Source of the DNA: Bradyrhizobium lablabi
GTDB taxonomy: Bacteria > Pseudomonadota > Alphaproteobacteria > Rhizobiales > Xanthobacteraceae
Assembly (NCBI RefSeq): GCF_001440475.1
Contig: NZ_LLYB01000046.1
Coordinates: 155,675 to 217,709 of the forward strand
Reading direction: 5' to 3'
Length of the DNA: 62,035 nt
The notes beneath the pieces were generated by a model, which saw nothing but the letters and a program-made list of their open reading frames with translations, did no database searches and was not told the origin of the DNA. Positions 1-8,099 of the stretch are shown here, in pieces. Within the stretch, counting starts at the first letter, position 1. Every line of letters starts with the position of its first letter. The translations under genes were made by a program, and so were the position numbers.

Positions 1-61
1 AACAATCCATCTCTCCGCGTATGCGGCACGATGGATTGCTTCGCTTCGCTCGCAATGACGG
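1..61. repeat. Partial copy of a palindromic intergenic repeat
   Basis: The right part of a repeat also present at 32806-32896 and 40498-40610. Shared blocks are CAATCCAT, ATGGATTGC followed by TTCGCTTCGCTCGCAATGA, and the terminal GCAATGACGG (52-61). The left arm is cut off by the window edge. It lies just downstream of the polyamine-binding-protein gene. Confidence 0.75.
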
Positions 62-88
62 CGGATAGAGGCTCGTGCGCCCCACCCG

Positions 89-1195
89 TTACTTGCCCGT
101 CTTCACCCTGGTCCAGAGCCGGTTGATGACGCGTTGCGTGGCCGGATCGCGCGCCTGGATGACGAACAGCTTCTTCTGCGTCGCCTCGTCCGGGTAGATG
201 TTCCTGTCGTTCAGAATCTTCGGATCGACCAGCTTCTGGCTGGCCAGATTGCCATTGGCATAGGACAGGAAGCCGGAATTCTTGGCGGCGACGTCGGGGC
301 GGTAGAGGTAGTTGATCAGCTCATAGGCTTCAGTGACGTTCTTCGCATCCGCTGGGATCGCGAGATTGTCGAAGAACATCTGCGCGCCCTCTTTCGGGAT
401 CGTGTAGCCGATCTCGACGCCGTTCTTGGCTTCCGCGGCGCGGCTGCGCGCCTGCATGATGTCGCCCGACCATCCGACCACGAAGCAGATTTCGCCGGAG
501 GCCAGCGCGCCCAGATATTCCGAGGAATGAAACTTGCGGACATTGGGCCTGATCTTGCTGACGAGATCGGCAGCCTTTTCCAGATCCGCCTGCTTGGTCG
601 AATTCGGATCGATGCCGAGATAGCTGAGCGCGGCGGGCAGAATGTCGTCGGCGGAATCCAGCATGTGGATGCCGCAATCCTTGAACTTGGCCAGATTCTC
701 CGGCTTGAAGACGATGTCCCAGCTATCGATCTTCGCATCGGGCCCGAGAATCCTCTCGGCGGTCTTGACGTTGTAGCCGATGCCCGTGGTGCCCCACATG
801 TAATTGGCGGCGTAATTGTTGCCGGGATCGTAGGTGGCGAGCTGGCTGGTCACCACCGGCCAGGCGTTGGCGAGATTGGGCAGCTTCGACTTGTCGAGCT
901 TGAGGAAGACTTTTGCCGTGATCTGGCGCTGCAGGAAATAGCCTGTGGGCACCACGACGTCGTAGCCCGACTTCCCCGCCAAGAGCCGCGTCTCCAGCGT
1001 CTCGTTGGCGTCAAACGTGTCGTAGACCACCTTGATGCCGGTTTCCTTGGTAAAATCCTCCAGCACCCCCGGGGCCATGTAGTTCGACCAGTTGTAGAAA
1101 TTCACCGTGCGCTCCTGCGCCCATGCGGGCGAGAGCGACAGCGCGAGCGTGATCGCGCCGAAAAGGCGCAGCGAAATTCCCGTCGAATCGCGCAT
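89..1195 (-). CDS. Polyamine (putrescine/spermidine) ABC transporter periplasmic binding protein, PotD/PotF type
   Basis: This 368-aa protein has an N-terminal signal peptide (hydrophobic stretch ending AWA-Q near residue 26). The mature start contains VNFYNWSNYM, typical of PotD/PotF proteins, which capture polyamines in the periplasm for an ABC importer. The length fits the family. It is the last gene of a tight minus-strand run: rhodanese, aminotransferase, then this gene, with only 3 nt after the aminotransferase stop. No permease or ATPase gene is visible downstream, where the window ends. The exact polyamine cannot be read from the sequence. Confidence 0.9.
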   Translation of the reverse strand: MRDSTGISLRLFGAITLALSLSPAWAQERTVNFYNWSNYMAPGVLEDFTKETGIKVVYDTFDANETLETRLLAGKSGYDVVVPTGYFLQRQITAKVFLKLDKSKLPNLANAWPVVTSQLATYDPGNNYAANYMWGTTGIGYNVKTAERILGPDAKIDSWDIVFKPENLAKFKDCGIHMLDSADDILPAALSYLGIDPNSTKQADLEKAADLVSKIRPNVRKFHSSEYLGALASGEICFVVGWSGDIMQARSRAAEAKNGVEIGYTIPKEGAQMFFDNLAIPADAKNVTEAYELINYLYRPDVAAKNSGFLSYANGNLASQKLVDPKILNDRNIYPDEATQKKLFVIQARDPATQRVINRLWTRVKTGK

Positions 1196-1198
1196 GTC

Positions 1199-2371
1199 CT
1201 ACCTCTTGCGCCGGCCGTGCACCGCGTCCGACAGCCGCTCCAGCGCCGTGTCGAGCGTTTCGTCCTTCTTGGAAAAACAGAAGCGCACCACCGAGGTCAC
1301 CGCGTCCTGCTCGTAGAACGCCGACACCGGAATCGCAGCGACCTTGTAGTCGGTCACGATGCGCTTGCAGAACTCGACGTCGGTCTCGTTCAAGCCGAGC
1401 GGCGACAGGTCGACGGTGAGGAAATAGGTGCCCTGCGATTTGAGCACGGGAAAGCCGATGCTCTCCAGCCCCTTGGTCAGGCGGTCCCTGCTCCGCGCCA
1501 GATCCTTGCGCATATCGTAGAAATATTCATCGGGCTTGCCGAGCCCGTAAGCTACCGCCGCTTGCAGGTTCGGCGCGGTGGTGAAGGTCAGGAACTGGTG
1601 CACCTTGGCCGCCACCCGCAGCAACGGCGGTGCGGCGCAGACGAAGCCGACCTTCCATCCCGTCAGCGAAAAGATCTTGCCGGCGCTGCCGACCTTGATG
1701 GTGCGGTCGCGCATGCCCGGGATCGTGATCAGCGGGATATGCTCGCGGCCATCGAAGATCACGTGCTCCCAGACTTCGTCACAGATCGCGATGGTGTCGA
1801 ACTTCTGGCAATACCGCGCCAGCAGTTCGAGGTCCTCGCGGGGATAGACGACGGCGGCCGGATTGAGCGGGTTGTTGAACAGCACCGCCTTGGTCTTCTC
1901 GTTGAAGACGCTGGCCAGCATCTCTTCCGTCAGCCGCCAGCCCGGCGGCTCCAGCCGCAACAGGCGCGGAATGCCGCCGGCCTGGCGGATGATCGGCAGG
2001 TAGCTGTCATAGACCGGTTGGAAGCAGACGACCTCGTCGCCGGGTTCGACGACGGCGAGAATGGACGACGTCAGCGCCTCGGTGCCGCCCGAGGTCACCA
2101 TCACTTCGGTCATCGGATCGAGGGAAAGCTTGTGCCAGCGGCCGTAATGGGCGGCGATCGCCTGCCGCAGTTCCGGAATGCCCATCATCGACGGGTACTG
2201 GTTGTAGCCGTTCACCGTGGCGTCGGCCGCCGCGCGGCGGATGTCCTCCGGGCCGGGATCGTCGGGAAAGCCCTGGCCGAGATTGATGGCGTTGTTGTCG
2301 CGGGCGGCCTGCGACATCGCCTCGAAGACGGTGACGGGAAGGTCGGCAAAGACCTTGTTCATGGAAGTCAT
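1199..2371 (-). CDS. PLP-dependent class I/II aminotransferase
   Basis: A 390-aa fold-type I aminotransferase. The PLP-binding lysine is Lys232 in SAGKIFSLTGWKVG, and Asp198 in CDEVWEH is the usual residue contacting the PLP nitrogen. The N-terminal NLGQGFPD and NQYP blocks resemble the kynurenine/methionine/glutamine aminotransferase subgroup, so the amino donor is uncertain. The rhodanese gene ends 8 nt upstream and the polyamine-binding-protein gene begins 3 nt downstream, which suggests one transcript. A role in amino-acid or polyamine nitrogen metabolism is an inference from that context. Confidence 0.9.
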   Translation of the reverse strand: MTSMNKVFADLPVTVFEAMSQAARDNNAINLGQGFPDDPGPEDIRRAAADATVNGYNQYPSMMGIPELRQAIAAHYGRWHKLSLDPMTEVMVTSGGTEALTSSILAVVEPGDEVVCFQPVYDSYLPIIRQAGGIPRLLRLEPPGWRLTEEMLASVFNEKTKAVLFNNPLNPAAVVYPREDLELLARYCQKFDTIAICDEVWEHVIFDGREHIPLITIPGMRDRTIKVGSAGKIFSLTGWKVGFVCAAPPLLRVAAKVHQFLTFTTAPNLQAAVAYGLGKPDEYFYDMRKDLARSRDRLTKGLESIGFPVLKSQGTYFLTVDLSPLGLNETDVEFCKRIVTDYKVAAIPVSAFYEQDAVTSVVRFCFSKKDETLDTALERLSDAVHGRRKR

Positions 2372-2379
2372 GATGGAGA

Positions 2380-2712
2380 TCAGCCGCCGGTCCTGGTCGG
2401 CAATCCCGCGGCCTTCCAGCCGATGATGCCGCCCGCCAGATGCTTGTCGTAAGGCAGCCCTGCTGCCTGCGCCGCCAGCGAGGCCGTCACCGAGCGCTTG
2501 CCGGAGCGGCAGGCGAACACCACCTGCTTGCCCTTCGGATCCGGGATAGCCGCGGGATCAAAGCTCTGGAGCGGAACGACCACGCCGTCCGGATAGGCTT
2601 CCACCGCCACCTCATTGGGCTCGCGGACGTCGACCAGCAGATAGCGGCCCTCCGCGATCCCCTTCGAAACGTCTTCCGGGGTCAAATCGTGCACCTGATG
2701 GTCCGCCAACAT
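2380..2712 (-). CDS. Single-domain rhodanese-like sulfurtransferase
   Basis: A 110-aa cytosolic protein consisting of one rhodanese domain. It has the conserved LLVDVREPNE block near residue 26 and the active-site loop CRSGKRS with Cys68, which would carry persulfide sulfur. Length and motif order match stand-alone GlpE/PspE-like domains, and no signal peptide is visible. It is the first gene of the run leading into the aminotransferase and the polyamine-binding protein. The acceptor is unknown. Confidence 0.9.
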   Translation of the reverse strand: MLADHQVHDLTPEDVSKGIAEGRYLLVDVREPNEVAVEAYPDGVVVPLQSFDPAAIPDPKGKQVVFACRSGKRSVTASLAAQAAGLPYDKHLAGGIIGWKAAGLPTRTGG

Positions 2713-2868
2713 ATCCTCCTGACAAGGCGCCGCGAGGCTCCGATAGGCCCCGCCAAGCGGGCGCCAAAGTCGCCCCTCGCGCGGCGAAAATCAAGCGCCG
2801 CGAGCGGGTTAAACGGCCGTCAAAGCCGTGCCGCCGCCCGGCTCACTTATTCTCCTCCGCGCCTGATT

Positions 2869-3318
2869 TCAGGTCAGAAGTCCTTTCATGATGGGCCACG
2901 CCCCATCCTGCGTTTGAGGGCCCGCCGCCCGGTAGCCGCGACGAAGGTAGAAATCACGCGCGTTTGAGCTTGCCTCGGCATGCACCGAAGGGAACTCGCG
3001 ATCGCGCAGCAGCCCTTCGAGCATGCCAAGCAATCCGGCCCCAACGCCCTGCCCGGCAAATTCAGGCGCCGTATACAGGCCCTCCAGCCTGTCGGCCCGA
3101 ATGGCCCCCCATCCGGCAACGATGCCGTCCAGCTCGGCCACCCATATTTCCAGCTCGTGCAGCTTTTGCTCCATACCTGATAGCGTGAGCTTCGACGCCC
3201 ACGCCTGCGCTTCGGCAACGGATATTCTTGGCGGCGCAAGCTCGCGGATCGACCGGCGTCGAATGTCGTGGAGACGGCTTGCGTCCGTGCGCTGTGCCAG
3301 ACGGTAAATGGCACCCAT
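2869..3318 (-). CDS. GNAT-family N-acetyltransferase
   Basis: About 149 aa from the ATG at 3318, chosen over an upstream start (3366) because AGGCAGGT sits just ahead of it and GNAT homology begins there (AIYRLAQRTDASRL). The acetyl-CoA-binding motif A is visible as YTAPEFAGQGVGAGLLGMLE. The C-terminal SSNARDFYLRRGYR is the usual beta4-alpha4 region. The substrate cannot be predicted. It is divergent from the HxlR regulator gene at 3463, and the operator-like palindrome at 3410-3428 lies between the two. Confidence 0.85.
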   Translation of the reverse strand: MGAIYRLAQRTDASRLHDIRRRSIRELAPPRISVAEAQAWASKLTLSGMEQKLHELEIWVAELDGIVAGWGAIRADRLEGLYTAPEFAGQGVGAGLLGMLEGLLRDREFPSVHAEASSNARDFYLRRGYRAAGPQTQDGAWPIMKGLLT

Positions 3319-3409
3319 CGTTACCTGCCTCGCGTCAAACGGATCGGCCAAACGAGCGTAGCGCAAGCTCGCGCAGCAGGAGAGCCTCGATATTGGCGCG
3401 CCCGGGATA

Positions 3410-3428
3410 TAGTCCAGAAACTGGACTA
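3410..3428. promoter_or_regulatory. Palindromic operator-like site upstream of the HxlR gene
   Basis: TAGTCCAGAAACTGGACTA is a perfect 8-bp inverted repeat around AAA, 35 nt before the regulator start. Its core AGTCC-N7-GGACT recurs at 4166-4182 upstream of the next gene. This suggests autoregulation by the HxlR protein and possibly control of the divergent GNAT gene. Confidence 0.6.
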
Positions 3429-3462
3429 CCTTGGTGGCCCTCGTGATGCTAAAGTTCTTGTC

Positions 3463-4155
3463 ATGAAAGGCTATGGATCATTTTGTCCCGTAGCCAAAGC
3501 TGCGGAAATTCTCACGGAGCGGTGGACCCCGCTCGTGCTCCGCGAGCTGTTGCTAGGGTCCCGCCACTTCAACCAGCTTCGCCGCGGCATCCCGCAGATG
3601 TCGCCGACGCTCCTCTCCAAGCGCCTTCAAACGCTAGAAGAAGCCGGGCTAATCTCACGCCAATCAGGCGCTAATGGGCATTGCGAGTACCATCCAACCC
3701 AAGCGGCCAGAGAAGCCCGGCCAATTATCGATGCATTGGGCTATTGGGGCCACAGGTGGGCGCGCAGCCAGCTCACACCCAACGAACTCCACGTGGGCCG
3801 GCTCATGTGGAATATGCGCCGTTCATTCGATCTAGAGCACATTCCATGCGACTTCGTGCTGTACATCGAGATTGCGGACGCTCGGCCGAAGCACTGGTGG
3901 TTTGTTGTGAAGAAGGAGGAAGCCGATCTCTGCTGGGATGATCCCGGCTTCGAGGTCGATATCAGCCTCTACGCGAGTCTGCTGACACTTGTGCAGATTT
4001 TCATAGGCGAGATGCCGCTGCTACGGGCGCGTGAGCTCGGCAAAATCGAGATCTATGGTCCTAAGCATCTTGTGAACAGCATGCGCACTTGGTTCCCACG
4101 CAGCAAATATGCCAATGAGGCTCCTGCGATAGCAGATCAAGTATCAGCCAGCTGA
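3463..4155 (+). CDS. HxlR-family winged-helix transcriptional regulator with C-terminal SCP2-like domain
   Basis: About 230 aa from the ATG at 3463 (MKGYGSFCPVAKAAEIL), the usual HxlR start; the open frame extends further upstream without family similarity. The DNA-binding domain spans residues 5-100, with LTERWTPLVLRELLLG and the recognition region SPTLLSKRLQTLEEAGLI. Cys8 is the N-terminal cysteine used for redox or electrophile sensing in some family members. The C-terminal half (from about 130) with VDISLYASLLTLVQIFIGEMPL resembles the SCP2-like lipid-binding domain seen in some proteobacterial HxlR proteins. Likely targets are itself and the SnoaL-like gene at 4278, given the shared operator motif. 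Confidence 0.9.
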   Translation: MKGYGSFCPVAKAAEILTERWTPLVLRELLLGSRHFNQLRRGIPQMSPTLLSKRLQTLEEAGLISRQSGANGHCEYHPTQAAREARPIIDALGYWGHRWARSQLTPNELHVGRLMWNMRRSFDLEHIPCDFVLYIEIADARPKHWWFVVKKEEADLCWDDPGFEVDISLYASLLTLVQIFIGEMPLLRARELGKIEIYGPKHLVNSMRTWFPRSKYANEAPAIADQVSAS

Positions 4156-4165
4156 CGAAATTCTC

Positions 4166-4182
4166 AGTCCACTTTTAGGACT
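4166..4182. promoter_or_regulatory. Second HxlR operator-like site
   Basis: AGTCCACTTTTAGGACT has the same AGTCC-N7-GGACT geometry as the site at 3411-3427. It lies just past the regulator stop and 96 nt upstream of the SnoaL-like gene. Confidence 0.5.
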
Positions 4183-4229
4183 AGTGACCCAGTTCCCCTC
4201 AGCGGTAGCGTTTGCGAATGCGCTCATGC

Positions 4230-4267
4230 GCTAAGCACCTCGGCTAAAGCTAAGCATCTCAGCTAAA
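4230..4267. repeat. Tandem duplication of a 19-bp unit in a 5' leader
   Basis: Two adjacent 19-bp units, GCTAAGCACCTCGGCTAAA and GCTAAGCATCTCAGCTAAA, differ at two positions. They end at the ribosome binding site of the gene starting at 4278. Confidence 0.8.
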
Positions 4268-4277
4268 GGAGGCAAAG

Positions 4278-4724
4278 ATGAGCCGCCCTTCTCTTCTTTC
4301 ATACGCCGTGCTGTTGATCTTTACTTGTGCTTCCGTTGGTCATGCAGGAGCAGACCCACTTGCCGACGAAATTTCCTCGGTGGCTGCCAAATGGGATGCC
4401 GCCATCAACAACGCAGACTTCGATGCCCTACTTCCATTGTATACCGCTGACGGCAGATTGATGCCGCCTGGTGCGCAGCCCGTCACCGGCCCTTTGGCAA
4501 TCCGTGATTTCTTTGCTGGACGGGGAAGGAGCGTCGGAAATCACAAGGTTGAGCTGGTCGATGTGTTGCCCATCGGGAACTACGCCTATACCACCTCCCA
4601 TTTCACGGCCACGTTAGTGGTGAACGAGAAGGCAGCGCCAATTTCTGGCAGCACCGTGAGACTCCTTGAGCGCCAACCCGACGGACAGTGGAAGATAAAG
4701 TCTCACATCTTCGTTAGAGAATAG
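4278..4724 (+). CDS. Secreted SnoaL/DUF4440-like (NTF2-fold) protein
   Basis: A 148-aa protein with a signal peptide (hydrophobic stretch through HAG-A near residue 25) and a strong ribosome binding site, AAAGGAGG, 7 nt before the ATG. The mature part has the SgcJ/EcaC-type NTF2 pattern: AAKWDAAINNADFDALLPLYTADGRLMPPG, then a C-terminal GQWKIKSHIF strand. Such proteins bind or process small molecules in a cone-shaped pocket, and periplasmic members have no settled function. The operator-like site at 4166 suggests control by the upstream HxlR regulator. Confidence 0.8.
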   Translation: MSRPSLLSYAVLLIFTCASVGHAGADPLADEISSVAAKWDAAINNADFDALLPLYTADGRLMPPGAQPVTGPLAIRDFFAGRGRSVGNHKVELVDVLPIGNYAYTTSHFTATLVVNEKAAPISGSTVRLLERQPDGQWKIKSHIFVRE

Positions 4725-5054
4725 ATTCGCGGGTGCCACAGCCATCCGGGCAGGCACCCACCTGACACGGATCGCGGTGATAGATGGTCATGCGCCCTAT
4801 TGGCCCATCGCGGCAAATCTGACACGTCCCGATGAGGTCCGCTCTCAGGGGCGAAGCCGACTAGATTTTCTCGTCGCAAGTATTACGGCTCGTGACCCGT
4901 AGCGGAGCTGAGCAAGCGCGGCATGCTCGGTAAAGCCCCAATCCCATCGACAGCATTTGCAAATATTGTCTTAACTGCTCATTCATCACGCGTGGAAGCA
5001 GGTCTTTCATCACCAACGACTATCTTTTTGACAGATTATTTGATGAGCGGGACC
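4725..5054. other. Non-coding stretch with a stem-loop and degenerate repeat fragments
   Basis: GGGTGCC (4731-4737) and GGCACCC (4753-4759) could pair just after the SnoaL-like gene as a terminator-like stem without a T-run. The rest contains short blocks such as ACCCGTAGCGGA (near 4890) that recur in spirit around 5755 and 8196 (AGCGGAC). They look like decayed copies of an interspersed repeat. No gene is supported unless the downstream CDS uses its earlier start at 4923. Confidence 0.4.
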
Positions 5055-5645
5055 ATGGACCAAAAACATCGAAATGAGTTGCCCGCATGGGTATGGGGCT
5101 TGGCCTTCGCAGCGGGCGACGCCTCCCTGCAGTACGATGAGTCGATGGTCCCGGACGATCTCTCCCAGGCATGGGAGCGCCGTGACAACGACGCCGGCCA
5201 GCGTCAGGTCGTGTTGGACTTACTGAAGACATGCAAGCCAGTAGAGGCTCACCATTTTCTCCATTGCGTGGGCAACTACGAAGGACTGACAGCAGAATTC
5301 AATGTCGTGCTCAGGCGTCCGGATTGCGATCGAGCAACGGCGCTGATGTATTTCGCTTACTTTTGGATGAACTACTACGACGGCCGTCCCGAATGGATGG
5401 ATGATGAACAGCACGAATTGATGTCGTACATACGAACACGGGCTTGGAACGGAGAATACATGATCCGCAAGTTTGATGTTCCCGAGCTCACACTGCACGA
5501 GCTTGATGAAATGCGAGAAGTTCTGGTGGACAAAAAGGATGATCCGTTCAGTCTTCCTGCCAGCTTCGTGGCCATGAGCAAGAAAGAAGAACTGTTCTAC
5601 CGGCTGCGTGAAAAATTCATGCCTCGTAAGAGCTTCGCAAACTAG
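5055..5645 (+). CDS. Uncharacterised protein, possibly DUF4274-like
   Basis: About 196 aa from the ATG at 5055; earlier in-frame starts at 4923 and 5043 are possible. It is soluble, acidic and rich in Trp, Tyr and Met. The central part (HHFLHCVGNYEGL, then VVLRRPDCDRATALMYFAYF) resembles the DUF4274 pattern of a bulky HxF...NW/NYDG block followed by NPxCDxxTALxxF, but this is recalled and not verified. No enzyme motif, signal peptide or membrane segment is seen. It sits in the accessory stretch between the HxlR pair and the IS element. Confidence 0.6.
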   Translation: MDQKHRNELPAWVWGLAFAAGDASLQYDESMVPDDLSQAWERRDNDAGQRQVVLDLLKTCKPVEAHHFLHCVGNYEGLTAEFNVVLRRPDCDRATALMYFAYFWMNYYDGRPEWMDDEQHELMSYIRTRAWNGEYMIRKFDVPELTLHELDEMREVLVDKKDDPFSLPASFVAMSKKEELFYRLREKFMPRKSFAN

Positions 5646-5775
5646 GGTATCCGTTTACATTGCCGTTAGTCCGCATCTCGCCCGAAGCAAAACAACGTTA
5701 AAGCCGTTGTCTTGTCGGCTGTCGGTCAATGCTCGCCTCCACCGCCGCTTGACCCGAAGCGGACCAAACTTGAAA

Positions 5776-6555
5776 TTACTCGCGGCGCGCTGAGATCACC
5801 GAATACTCGATCTCGTCGGCGAACTGTCCATCAGCAGAGAGCCCTGACAGCCGCTCGTGGAGATCCTTTTCAAAATTCGCAACATTGTCGCCCAGAACGG
5901 CTCGTGACGCGAATGAGGTCGAGTACAAATAGCCAATGATACCGTCATATGTCCAAACATGAGGTTGAACGAAGGTCACTTCCGTGAGCGCGCAGAATGG
6001 TGTCTGCTTCAGACACTCTTGGTGCAATGGTTTGGCTGAATAGGTCCCGGGACCAGCTCGTCGTTCGTTGCCCAGCCAGTGTTTTATTGTGTCGATCACA
6101 ACTGCTTTCCATTCGAATACGCGACCGGACCAAAGACTGCTCGGAGATAGAATGACAACAGCGCCATCGGGCTCGACAAATCTGTCGAGATGCCGCGCGA
6201 CCGCGATGCGGTCAGTCCAATGGAACGATGCTCCAAACGCAGCGACACGTAGCGGCCCGACCGTATCCGCGATGTCCTCGGCGCGGCCGAGCACAAACGT
6301 GATTGCCTCAATCCGCTCGGCTGCCGCAGCTCTCCGGGCCATTGCCAGCATCTCCGCATCCGGGTCCATGGCGATTGTGTGAGAGAACCACCTCGCCAAT
6401 CCAACGAACACGTTGCCAGGGCCGCAACCACAGTCGAGGAGTCGTCCCGCACCATCAAGCCCGTGCCGTGCGACGATCCAGTCAAAAGCCTCCTGCGGAT
6501 AGGGCGGCCGAAAACGGCGGTAGTGATCAGCGGTGCCGACAAATAGCTCAGTCAT
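5776..6555 (-). CDS. Class I SAM-dependent methyltransferase
   Basis: 259 aa from the ATG at 6555 (MTELFVGTADHYRRFRPPYP), preferred to the start 39 nt upstream because family similarity begins here. Motif I for SAM binding is LLDCGCGPGN, followed by an acidic motif II (IAMDPDAEML) and a motif IV region around AAFGASFHWTD. This arrangement is typical of small-molecule methyltransferases of the Methyltransf_11/25 type. The substrate is unknown. It is convergent with the gene at 5055 and lies upstream of the IS element. Confidence 0.85.
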   Translation of the reverse strand: MTELFVGTADHYRRFRPPYPQEAFDWIVARHGLDGAGRLLDCGCGPGNVFVGLARWFSHTIAMDPDAEMLAMARRAAAAERIEAITFVLGRAEDIADTVGPLRVAAFGASFHWTDRIAVARHLDRFVEPDGAVVILSPSSLWSGRVFEWKAVVIDTIKHWLGNERRAGPGTYSAKPLHQECLKQTPFCALTEVTFVQPHVWTYDGIIGYLYSTSFASRAVLGDNVANFEKDLHERLSGLSADGQFADEIEYSVISARRE

Positions 6556-6728
6556 GATGATCTCGTCTAAATCTTCGCTCGTCAGTGCAAGCAACGGGAA
6601 GCGGAGGTCAGGCGATCAGGCTGGAGTATCCAAATTTGTCACTGAGCGCCAGAGGCTTCGAGCCCCTAGCACCGTGACGAGCAAAAGAGGCGTCAGACAA
6701 TGCCGCCCGAGATGTCGGCTCTTGATGC

Positions 6729-6741
6729 TGTGGACGGCTCC
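6729..6741. repeat. Left subterminal inverted repeat of the IS1111-type element
   Basis: TGTGGACGGCTCC is the exact reverse complement of 8087-8099. Confidence 0.8.
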
Positions 6742-6770
6742 TCCATCCGGCATGCAAGTGCCACGGATTC

Positions 6771-6789
6771 GGGAGCTGCTAGGGCTCCC
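6771..6789 (+). promoter_or_regulatory. Stem-loop in the transposase leader
   Basis: GGGAGC (6771-6776) pairs with GCTCCC (6784-6789), just upstream of the AGAGGAG ribosome binding site. It may limit transposase translation. Confidence 0.4.
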
Positions 6790-6809
6790 ACGATCTAGAG
6801 GAGCTATCC

Positions 6810-7841
6810 ATGCAGACGATCACGACAATCGGACTGGATATCGCGAAGTCGGTTTTTCAGGTTCACGGGGCGGATGCCGTCGGTCAGGTGGTGATGCGCC
6901 GTCAATTGAAGCGCCGGTACGTGCTGGCGTTCTTTGAGAAATTGTCGCCGTGCCTGGTTGGGATTGAGGCTTGCGCCTCATCGCACTATTGGTCCCGAGA
7001 GCTGCAGACGTTGGGGCATACGGTGCGGTTGATGCCACCGGCCTACGTGAAGCCATACGTCAAGCGGCAGAAGAACGATAGCACCGACGCGGAGGCGATC
7101 TGCGAGGCGGTCAGGCGTCCGAACATGCGGTTTGTGCCGACCAAGACACCCGCGCAACAGGGGTGCCTGATGCTGCATCGAGCGCGCCATCTCTTCATCC
7201 GCCAGCAGACAGCGGTCATCAATTCGATCCGGGCCTATCTTGCCGAGTTCGGGATCGTTGCCCCTGTTGGGCGCCGGGGCGTCGAGCAGCTGCTGGAGGT
7301 CGTCGCCGATACAGCCGACCGCCGGCTCCCCGAGGTGGCGCGTACCTGTCTTGCGGCGCTCGACGTTCAGTTGCGGGCGCTAAAGGCCCAAATCCTGGAG
7401 TTCGACCGACGCATCATCGCCTGGCATCGATCGAACGCGACGAGCAAACGGCTGGATGCGATTCCCGGTGTCGGTCCGGTGCTGGCGACAGCGCTGGTCG
7501 CGAGCGTTGCCGATGCCAAGGCCTTCCGCTCGGGACGGGACTTCTCTGCCTGGGTCGGGCTCGTGCCGAAGCAGAACTCCAGCGGGGGCAAGGACAGGCT
7601 TGGCAGCATCAGCAAGCAAGGCGACCGCTATTTGCGCAGCCTGTTCACGGCCGGCGCGCTCGCTGTGATCCGCTATGCCAAGATCCATGGCACCGCGCAT
7701 CGGCCCTGGCTCACGGCGTTGTTGGCGCGGCGCCCCACCAAGGTCGCCGCCATCGCGCTCGCCAACAAGCTCGCCAGGATGGCCTGGGCGATGATGGCGA
7801 GGAACGATCGCTACAACGAACCCGCCGCACTCACGGCGTAA
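6810..7841 (+). CDS. IS110-family transposase (DEDD recombinase)
   Basis: A full-length 343-aa transposase. The N-terminal RuvC-like DEDD domain shows Asp10 in TTIGLDIAKS, Glu53 in GIEACASSHYW, and Asp90/Asp93 in KNDSTDAEAICEA. The C-terminal Tnp domain has the helix-hairpin-helix-like DAIPGVGPVLATALV and the Ser-containing GSISKQGDRYLRSLFTAGA region where the catalytic serine lies in this family. These enzymes use an element-encoded guide RNA to choose target and donor DNA. The gene has a good ribosome binding site (AGAGGAG) and no frameshift. Confidence 0.95.
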   Translation: MQTITTIGLDIAKSVFQVHGADAVGQVVMRRQLKRRYVLAFFEKLSPCLVGIEACASSHYWSRELQTLGHTVRLMPPAYVKPYVKRQKNDSTDAEAICEAVRRPNMRFVPTKTPAQQGCLMLHRARHLFIRQQTAVINSIRAYLAEFGIVAPVGRRGVEQLLEVVADTADRRLPEVARTCLAALDVQLRALKAQILEFDRRIIAWHRSNATSKRLDAIPGVGPVLATALVASVADAKAFRSGRDFSAWVGLVPKQNSSGGKDRLGSISKQGDRYLRSLFTAGALAVIRYAKIHGTAHRPWLTALLARRPTKVAAIALANKLARMAWAMMARNDRYNEPAALTA

Positions 7842-8086
7842 CGACATTGCGCCGGACACCCGGCGTGACGTAACGGTTGGGAGGGCGAACAGCACGTAAT
7901 GCAGCGCCGGTCGATCCGGCGATCAGGACAACCCACTAGGGCCATGGCATCTTCGAATGCGTGCTTTCGAACGGGACCTGATCCGCGGAGGGCATTATGG
8001 CCAGCGGTCATGTGAACCGCGCAAACAGGCCGAACACATGGCTGCTCCGACCAATGCTGCAGCGTGAAGATTCTTCTTGCCAACCC
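7842..8086 (+). ncRNA. Predicted bridge/seek RNA region of the IS1111-type element
   Basis: In IS1111-type elements the guide RNA is encoded between the transposase stop and the right end. Here that segment holds several stem-loops: CGCCGG-ACAC-CCGGCG (7850-7865), CGCCGG-TCGAT-CCGGCG (7905-7921), and a TTCGA/TCGAA pair around 7953-7971. TAGGGCCATG (7937-7946) is exactly complementary to 8100-8109, the DNA spanning the right boundary of the element. RNA ends and loops are not defined by inspection, so the span is the whole candidate region. Confidence 0.6.
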
Positions 8087-8099
8087 GGAGCCGTCCACA
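8087..8099. repeat. Right subterminal inverted repeat of the IS1111-type element
   Basis: GGAGCCGTCCACA is the exact reverse complement of 6729-6741. Confidence 0.8.

Noticed and set aside
134..2452. A 772-aa plus-strand frame over the polyamine-binding-protein and aminotransferase genes
   Set aside because: It is an antisense shadow of high-GC coding DNA. The minus-strand proteins carry clear family motifs and the plus frame has low-complexity Arg/Asp/Leu content.
7811..8098. Minus-strand ORF across the right end of the IS element
   Set aside because: It crosses the right inverted repeat and the structured 3' end. It has no protein-like features.
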